Shown: positions 56,590-64,000 of the stretch, piece by piece
How the letters are laid out: each line of letters opens with the position of its first letter
Position numbering within the stretch: position 1 is the stretch's first letter
DNA from: Apricaphanius iberus
Taxonomy: Eukaryota > Chordata > Actinopteri > Cyprinodontiformes > Aphaniidae
Length of the DNA: 64,000 nucleotides
Assembly: GCA_028564705.1 (NCBI GenBank)
Contig: JAPXFQ010002924.1
Coordinates: 835,001 to 899,000 of the forward strand
Direction of reading: 5' to 3'
Notes under the pieces: model-generated
Told to the model about the DNA's origin: nothing
Database searches by the model: none
The model's input: the letters and a program-made list of their open reading frames with translations, nothing else
Made by a program: the position numbers and the translations under genes

Positions 56590-57330
56590 TGGAAACACCA
56601 AAACCATTCTTTTAGCTGGCAGAGTTGATGGAAAGATTGATGGAGCTAAATACAGAGTGATCCTGTAAGTAAACCTGTTAGCCTTTTTGTCACATTAAAG
56701 ACTTAAATGTAATGGTATTGATGAAATGGGTCAGTGAACACAAAATATCAAATTTTTATACCTATCCATTCATCTATACTGTTGTAACTTTGGACATTTC
56801 ATGTCAGCTTCAGATTCTACTTGCCACAAGTCAAGTCTAAGTTTAAACCTGAAACACTGAACAATGAACAGCATTTACACTCCTTGAACTGTTTAAGAAT
56901 TGGTTATCTCTTTGAAAACTTTTTCTGGTGAAACATTGTGTCAGCAGCATCATGTTGTGGGGATTCAGCAAGGATAGTGACAGGGGTCACAGTTAATGGG
57001 AAGATGGATGGAGCTGAATGCAGGACAATGCTGGTAAAAACATGTTTGAACGTGCACAAGATTTGAGAATGGGGTGGAGATACATCTTCCAACAAGTCAA
57101 TGACCTGCATTGTAGCTCTGATCCAGAACTAGAATGCAGGGGTTGAAGTCAAAGCATATTCCAATTTAGTGTTATACCAATTTAGTATTCATGGTAAGGC
57201 TTGAAAATTGTTATTCAAAGATGCTTCTGAGTTTGAACTATTTTGAAGTGTGAAATGGACAAATAGGTATTGGTACAGACAGATCCCCTGAAACTACAGA
57301 TGTAATTGCTGCAAAATGTGGTTCTACACA
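56590..57330 (+). mobile_element. Tc1-like remnants (at least two pieces)
   Basis: Piece one (about 56610-56680) has GAAAGATTGATGGAGCTAAA. Piece two (about 56930-57330) has CAGCATCATGTTGTGGGGAT, AAGATGGATGGAGCTGAATG and ATCTTCCAACAAGTCAATGA, ending near GTAATTGCTGCAAAATGTGG. These match the DDE-region coding of a Tc1-like family (SIMLWG, GKMDGA, FQQ-x-ND, VIAAK) in order on the plus strand, broken by indels. Confidence 0.65.
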
Positions 57331-57439
57331 CAAATGTGGGTCATATTTTTGAGGTTTTATTTGCTTTCATGCTAGCAATCTACTGGGATTCCTTACATAG
57401 AAAACTTTTATATGATTGGAATGTTTGTATAATTGTATT

Positions 57440-57521
57440 GAAATGACTTTTGTTGTAAAGTGCCTTAAGATAACATTTGTTGTGAATTGGCGCTATATAA
57501 ATAAAATGAATTGAATTAAAT
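57440..57521 (+). mobile_element. LINE 3' tail
   Basis: GTAAAGTGCCTTAAGATAAC, then TTGTGAATTGGCGCTATATA and AATAAAATGAATTGAATTAA. This is a typical 3' end of a fish LINE with a (GAATT)n tail; the body is missing. Confidence 0.6.
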
Positions 57522-57918
57522 TTGATGTCAAAATCATCCAAAAACAGACTTAGTGGTTGCGACTTGACAAAACATTAAAAAAAAATTAGAGGAAAATATA
57601 CAAGAAACAAGGCATTGCCACAGAAAAGTAAAAAACAAAACTATAAGAAAATATTTATCCATACTTGGTATAAAGCTGTCCTAAAAAGTAAGAAACAAGT
57701 GTCCTAGATTTGCTCGTAGCTGTTGTCTTGTGAGTTATTTTGCCTTCCGTAGTGTCTCCTTCATAAAAAGCTTGCATACTTTTGGCTTACTAAGAAAAGA
57801 TGCAATCCATTAATTCTGCACAGAGTCGAGCAGTGGCACCGGACCCTATGTGCGTTGTGTGCTTCAGGAAGGCATTACTTACATCACAGTCTTTGCTGAT
57901 GTTCTTTTTCTTTTGTAG

Positions 57919-58049
57919 ATCACCAGCTGAGCTGTGCATTACAAGCGGTGGCAAGGCATTCGACATTGTAATTGGAACAGCTGTCAAAGCTAAGAGGAGG
58001 CTTGTGTGTTTTTTATGGGTCTACTCCACACTGACAGAAGACAAAACAG
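57919..58049 (+). pseudogene. Possible relic gpd2 exon (N-terminal FAD region)
   Basis: A strong acceptor (TTCTTTTTCTTTTGTAG) and a donor (AAAACAG|GTAAAAG) bound a 131-nt open segment. Its translation, SPAELCITSGGKAFDIVIG, loosely resembles the stretch of GPD2 leading into its FAD motif (EFDVLVIGGGATG). The glycine-rich GGGATG and the following CALDA are absent, and VKAKRRLVCF stands in their place. Its phase (ends with one base of a codon) fits the candidate exon at 63748. Alone this would be weak; the neighbouring exon and the conserved NR4A2-GPD2 order support it. Confidence 0.33.
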
Positions 58050-59761
<1,712 letters not shown>

Positions 59762-60146
59762 TTTTCCCTGCAATCTGACCATTCACTTACAAAAACCTGT
59801 GAGACAAACCATGAACAAAACTGAGTAAAAAAAAAAATAAAATCTACTTGGAGCTTAATCAAATGCAACCAAAAGGGGTCACAAGCCAGCGATTTGTTGT
59901 GCCGGTCCCAAATCCATAAAAAGGCAGAGGGTTGTGTCAGGAAGGGCATCCGACTTAAAAACCTGAGCCAAATCAAATATGCAAATCACAACCATGAACT
60001 CCAGTCGGATATCAACACAATCGGTCGAGGCCCGGGTTAACAATGACCGCCACCGGTGCCGTTGACCCACAGGATGCCGCTGAAAATTGGACTACTGTTG
60101 GTCAAAGGAGGAGAGGAGGAAAGAATTTTGGTAGGTGGAGGGAGAA

Positions 60147-60835
60147 GAGGAAATTCAAGAGTGTGGATTTAAGAGTAGGGACTTTGAATGTTGGGACTAT
60201 GACAGATAAAGCTGTAGTGCCAGTGAACATGGTGCAGAGAAGGAAGGGGGATATTCTGTGTTCAGGAGACGAGGTGGAAAGGTAGCAGGTCTAGAATCTT
60301 AGTAGAAAGGTTCAAGTTGTTCTACCATGGGATAGGAGGAGTTATCTTGAAGGAGGAATTTGCAAGGAATTTTCTGAAAGTGAAAAGGGTGTCAGGCAGA
60401 TTAATGAGTCTGAAGCTTGAAATGGAAGGAATAATGATAAACATTGTTAGTGGTTATGCCCCACAGGGAGGATGTGAGTTAGAGGAGAGGAGAGCAGAAA
60501 GTTTGGAGTGAACTAGATGATTTGATGCAAGGTATCCCGAGAGTTGAGGGGGTGGTGATTGGTGCAGACTTTAAAGGACATGTTGTTGAAGGGAACACAG
60601 GTGATGAGGAAGTGATGGGCAGGTTTGGGATGCAGGATAGGAACGAAGGACAGATGGTGGTAGACTTTGCAAAAAGGATGGAAATGGCTGTTGTAAATCT
60701 TTTATCCAAAAGAGGCAGGAACATAGGGCGACTTATAAGAGTGGAGGTAGGAGCACTGAGGTGGACTTCATCTTATGTAGGCGTTATGATCTTCAACAGA
60801 TTATTGATTGCAAAGTAGCGGTTGGTGAAAGTGTA
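60147..60835 (+). pseudogene. LINE endonuclease domain remnant
   Basis: Fragments in shifting frames read GTLNVGTMT, then VSGYAPQGGCE, then VVIGADFKGHV, then DFAKRMEMAVVN. This is the order of motifs in the AP-type endonuclease of RTE-like LINEs. The usual catalytic GDFNGH reads ADFKGH, so the conserved Asn is Lys. With the frameshifts, nuclease activity is not expected. Confidence 0.8.
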
Positions 60836-61439
60836 GCCAGACAGCATAGGATGGTTGTCTGTAGGATGAAACTGACAGTGAAAAAGGTGAAGAGAACAAA
60901 AACAGAGCAGAGGACCAAGTGGTGGAAAATGAAAAGAAGAAGAGTTCTGTGAGGTTTTCAGGACGGAGTTGAGACTGGCTCTTGGTGGCCAGGAGGCCCT
61001 CCCTGATGACTGGACAGCTACAGCTAATGTGATTAGGAAAACAGGAAGGAGGAATGTAGATAAGAAGACTTGGTGGTGGAAGTCCAGAGAAATTATCTAG
61101 CTGAGAAGAAGTGGGACACTGAGAGGACTGAGGAAAGCAGACAGGAGTATAGAGAGATGCATCACATGGTGAAGGTAGAGGCGGCAAAGGTCAAACAAAG
61201 GGTGTACGATGATCTGTATGCTAGGTTGGATAGTAAGGAGGGAGATAGCGATTTGTGTAGGTTGGTGAGGCAGAGAGACAGAGATGGAAAGGATGTACAA
61301 CAAGTAAGGATGTAAGATAGGGAAGGATATGTACTGACATATGTCAAGAGTGGGATGGTAGGATGGAAAGAGTACTTTGAAGAGCTGATGAATGAGGAAA
61401 ATCAGAGTAAATGTAGAGTAGAAGAGGTGACTGTTGTGG

Positions 61440-62100
61440 ATCAGGAAGTAGCTGAGATTAGTAGGATAGGGATGAAGTGAGGAAAGCTTTGAAGAGGATG
61501 AAGATGAGGAAGGCAGTTGGTCCTGATGACATACCTTTGCAGGTATGGAAGTGTCTAGGTGAGCTGGCAGTTTTTATTAGATTCTTCAACAAGATCTTGA
61601 AGACTGAGACGATGCCTGAGGAATGGAGGAAAATTATTCTAGTGCCGATCTTTAAGAACAAGGGAGATGTGCAGTATATTGGCAATTACAGAGGAATACA
61701 GTTAATGAACCATACAATGAAGCTTTGGGAAAGAGTGGCTGAAGCTTGGCTTCGGTCAGGAGTGAGCATTTGTGAGCAACAGTACGGTTTCATGCCTAGA
61801 AAGAATACCACAGATGCAATTTTTGCTTTAAGGATGCTGATGAAGGAGTCAAGAGAAGGTCAGAGGGAGCCACATTGTGTGTTTGTAGATTTAGAGAATG
61901 ACAGGGTGCCAAGAGACGAGCTGTGGTATTATATGAGGTCTTTAGTGACAGAGAAGTATGTTAGAGTGGTGTAGGACATGTGTGAGAGCTGTGAGACAGC
62001 AGTGAGGTGCGCTGTAGAAGTGCTAGAAGAGTTCAAGATGGAAGCTCCTTTTTTTTTGCTTGGTGATGGGCAGAATACATGTGTGTAAATGAGAAAGACA
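61440..62100 (+). pseudogene. LINE reverse transcriptase remnant lacking the FADD box
   Basis: A 165-codon frame (61477-61974) carries RT motifs in order: KAVGPDDIP, NYRGIQL, CEQQYGFMPRKNTTDAI and FVDLE. The last is followed by DRVP where related elements have KAYDRVP, a small deletion. After EFKMEAP-like coding (about 62030) the sequence jumps to EYMCVNEKD (about 62070). The segment normally carrying LHQGSALSP and the catalytic FADD is missing. Confidence 0.8.
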
Positions 62101-62783
62101 CAAGTGGAACATTGAAGTTATGGGGAGTGGAAGTGAAGAAGGTAGAGGAGTTTAAGCTTGAAGTTAAGGTCAACTGTCCAAAGCAATGGACAGTGTGGAA
62201 AAGAAGTGGAGAAACATGTGCACGCTGTGGTTTCTTGCACATGCAAACGTGTGGTTGCTGTGGTTGGAATGGATGGAGAAAAGCGTCAGGTGTGATGTGA
62301 GATAAAAAGGTTTTCTGCAAGAATGAAGGGAAACGTGTACAAGACAGCGATGTTGTACAGTCTAGAGACGGTACCAATAAAGAAAAGACATGAAGCAGAA
62401 CTGGAAGTTGCAGAACTCAAGATGTTGAGATTTTCTTTGGGAGTGACAAGAATGGATAGGGTCTGGAATGAATACATCAGAGGAACAGCTTGAGTTATAT
62501 GTTTTGGGGATAAAGTCAGGGTGGCAAGACTGAGACTGTTTGGAGAGTTAGGAGAAACTGTGATTATATTGGTAGAAGGATGCTAAGGATGGAGCCACCA
62601 ACGCAGGAGGCTGAGAGGAAGACCAAAAATTTGATTTTTGGATGTGGTGAAAGAGGAAATGATGTTAGTTGGTGTGAGGGCAGATGATGCAGAGGACAGG
62701 ACTAAGTGGAGACAGATGATTCACTGTGGAGACCCCTGAAGGGAAAAGTCAAAAGGGAAAGCAGACTCTGAAGCTTAATCAAA

Positions 62784-63747
62784 GCTAATTTAATTGTAAT
62801 ACCGATGTTTGGTCTTTTTAATAACACAAACTGATTTATTGCATGTGATTCATATTTTGCATCGAGCACAGTTGTATTTCTCATTTTATAACATAGTCAC
62901 AGTCACCCTTTGTGGAAGCAAGTCTCAGAAAGAATTTTTGGGAAACTTGTCAAGCAGTCTTTTGTAACATTAAATGGACGTCTTTGTTCTCATGTTGCAG
63001 AACGTCCTTTTCATTATTGTGAAGTTTCACACCATCTCTTTGGGGCTTAATCTGAGACATTTTACAGCTCTAGGCTGTACAACCTAAAGTTGTTCTGTGC
63101 TTGAACATGTCTATGTCTTTGGTTTACTCACCAAATAACACAGGATAACCCTCTGTTCAATGGCTTCCTCCTGGTGTTACAATTACATATTAAATCAATT
63201 ATCTGTGCTGCTAGTTAGAGGCGTATTTAAAGGATTTTGGTTTTGTATTTATATTTATTTCTAATGATAGAACAGAGAGGCCATTTTTCCACCACAACCC
63301 CCCTTTAATTCCTCCATTATTCCTCAATTCATTTTCAAAAGCAGGGTTTACAGACCAAATGGGACTGTAAATAAGCTTCTTTAAAACACAGTAAACTGCA
63401 ATTTTACAGTTAATGTTGAACATGTAATTTGGATTTTCTCAATTACATCTAATAAAACAACTCTGACAAAATAGATAATTCTAAGAAATGTTTTTATTTT
63501 TTCAAAGTTTAGTTTCTTTAAATATGATCTTAAAACAAGCAGTTTGTTTTTGTACTTCACACTGTCAGACTGGTAGAAGTGATTGTTGTTTTGAACCAAT
63601 GGAATATGTATGGCCCCACAATATTGTTCCCGTCATGAATATTACAGTAGAAAGTTGTGCATATGCGTATGGCTCCTTCATCCACTCTAAAGATTTGGGA
63701 CAATAAGTATCCAAATGTTGATGCGTTTCCATGGTTGCCACTGTCAG
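62784..63747. other. Non-coding, between LINE and gpd2-like exon
   Basis: AT-rich; nothing recognised. Overlapping frames at 63488-63817 are shadows of the gpd2-like exon region. Confidence 0.5.
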
Positions 63748-63872
63748 ATCTCAGAACTGCCCCCATGCAGGAGAACGATTTCTCATCAGGCACCAGCAGC
63801 CCGAGCACCAGGCTCATTCACGACGGAGTCCGATATCTACAGAAAGCCATCAGGAAATCGGATTACAAACAG
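63748..63872 (+). pseudogene. gpd2-like exon, probably a decayed or diverged copy
   Basis: Acceptor CTGTCAG|ATCTC and donor AAACAG|GTAAAT bound 125 nt, entering with two bases of a split codon and leaving in phase 0. The translation includes ENDFSSGTSS, STRLIHDGVRYLQKAI and SDYKQ. This matches the GPD2 (mitochondrial FAD-linked glycerol-3-phosphate dehydrogenase) segment DDFSSGTSSRST, KLIHGGVRYLQKAI. By my count about two thirds of 41 residues agree with the mammalian protein as I recall it. Substitutions fall at near-invariant sites: R to P in SSRST and G to D in HGGVRYL. An active enzyme would be expected to conserve these. The frame is open, so a fast-evolving functional copy is not excluded. 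The following 128 bases show no next exon. Confidence 0.72.
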
Positions 63873-64000
63873 GTAAATGCTTCATTTTTTCTCCACAGCT
63901 GACACTTATCCGCAGAATTCCTGGTCCCTCTGGTCATATTGCTTTATTTAGCCCCCTATGTTCATTTTTCATGCACGGAAAGCACTGACATGTTTGCCTT

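Larger units (their letters stand above)
59852..62783 (+). mobile_element. RTE-like LINE, defective, with 12-bp target-site duplication
   Basis: The identical 12-mer AGCTTAATCAAA at 59852-59863 and 62772-62783 brackets about 2.9 kb. The 5' part (GGGGTCACAAGCCAGCGATT) and the 3' part (GTGGAGACCCCTGAAGGGAA) match a common fish LINE with an AP-like endonuclease and reverse transcriptase, which I assign to the RTE group by its size and single ORF. Coding remnants run in order along the plus strand: endonuclease about 60150-60830, linker about 60830-61440, reverse transcriptase 61440-62100, C-terminal part to about 62740. Many frameshifts and stops break it. Confidence 0.85.

Overview
The window is nuclear DNA from a vertebrate, most likely a ray-finned (teleost) fish. 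The evidence is one unmistakable vertebrate nuclear receptor gene with short introns, an AT-rich background dense in microsatellites, and many decayed transposons of types typical of fish genomes (Tc1-like, RTE-like and L2-like LINEs, tRNA-headed SINEs, Harbinger- and pogo-like elements). I cannot name the species.

The only intact protein gene is nr4a2 (NURR1) on the minus strand. Six coding exons lie between 45654 (start) and 42737 (stop). Spliced, they give 601 codons with consistent phases and GT/AG junctions. Two probable untranslated exons lie upstream (about 45819-45919 and 46277-46440), with a CCAAT box, a CRE half site and a TATA-like motif just beyond. A (CTTT)n tract lies in the 3' UTR. 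The interval from about 40.4 to 48.1 kb has no recognisable transposon.

To the left (1 to about 41.7 kb) I find no gene. This fits the gene desert known beside NR4A2 in other vertebrates. It holds decayed repeats, many microsatellites, a decayed THAP-like reading frame (about 2.3 kb), a 28S rRNA fragment (12.6 kb), a 2.3-kb GC-rich retroposon-like insertion bounded by a 15-bp direct repeat (13.9-16.2 kb), a 564-bp Harbinger-type element with perfect 23-bp ends (29.1 kb), and several non-repetitive, homeodomain-motif-rich blocks that may be enhancers.

To the right of nr4a2 lies a nest of LINE and SINE-like pieces inside a dead Tc1-like transposon (48.1-51.3 kb). More repeats follow, then two exon-like segments on the plus strand (57.9 and 63.75 kb) resembling the N-terminal FAD-binding exons of mitochondrial glycerol-3-phosphate dehydrogenase, GPD2. 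NR4A2 and GPD2 are divergent neighbours in mammals, so order and orientation match. The segments carry substitutions at residues that are nearly invariant in GPD2, and a dead RTE-like LINE with a 12-bp target-site duplication sits between them. I read this as the eroded 5' end of a gpd2 copy, plausibly a genome-duplication ohnolog. This is the most interesting inference in the window.
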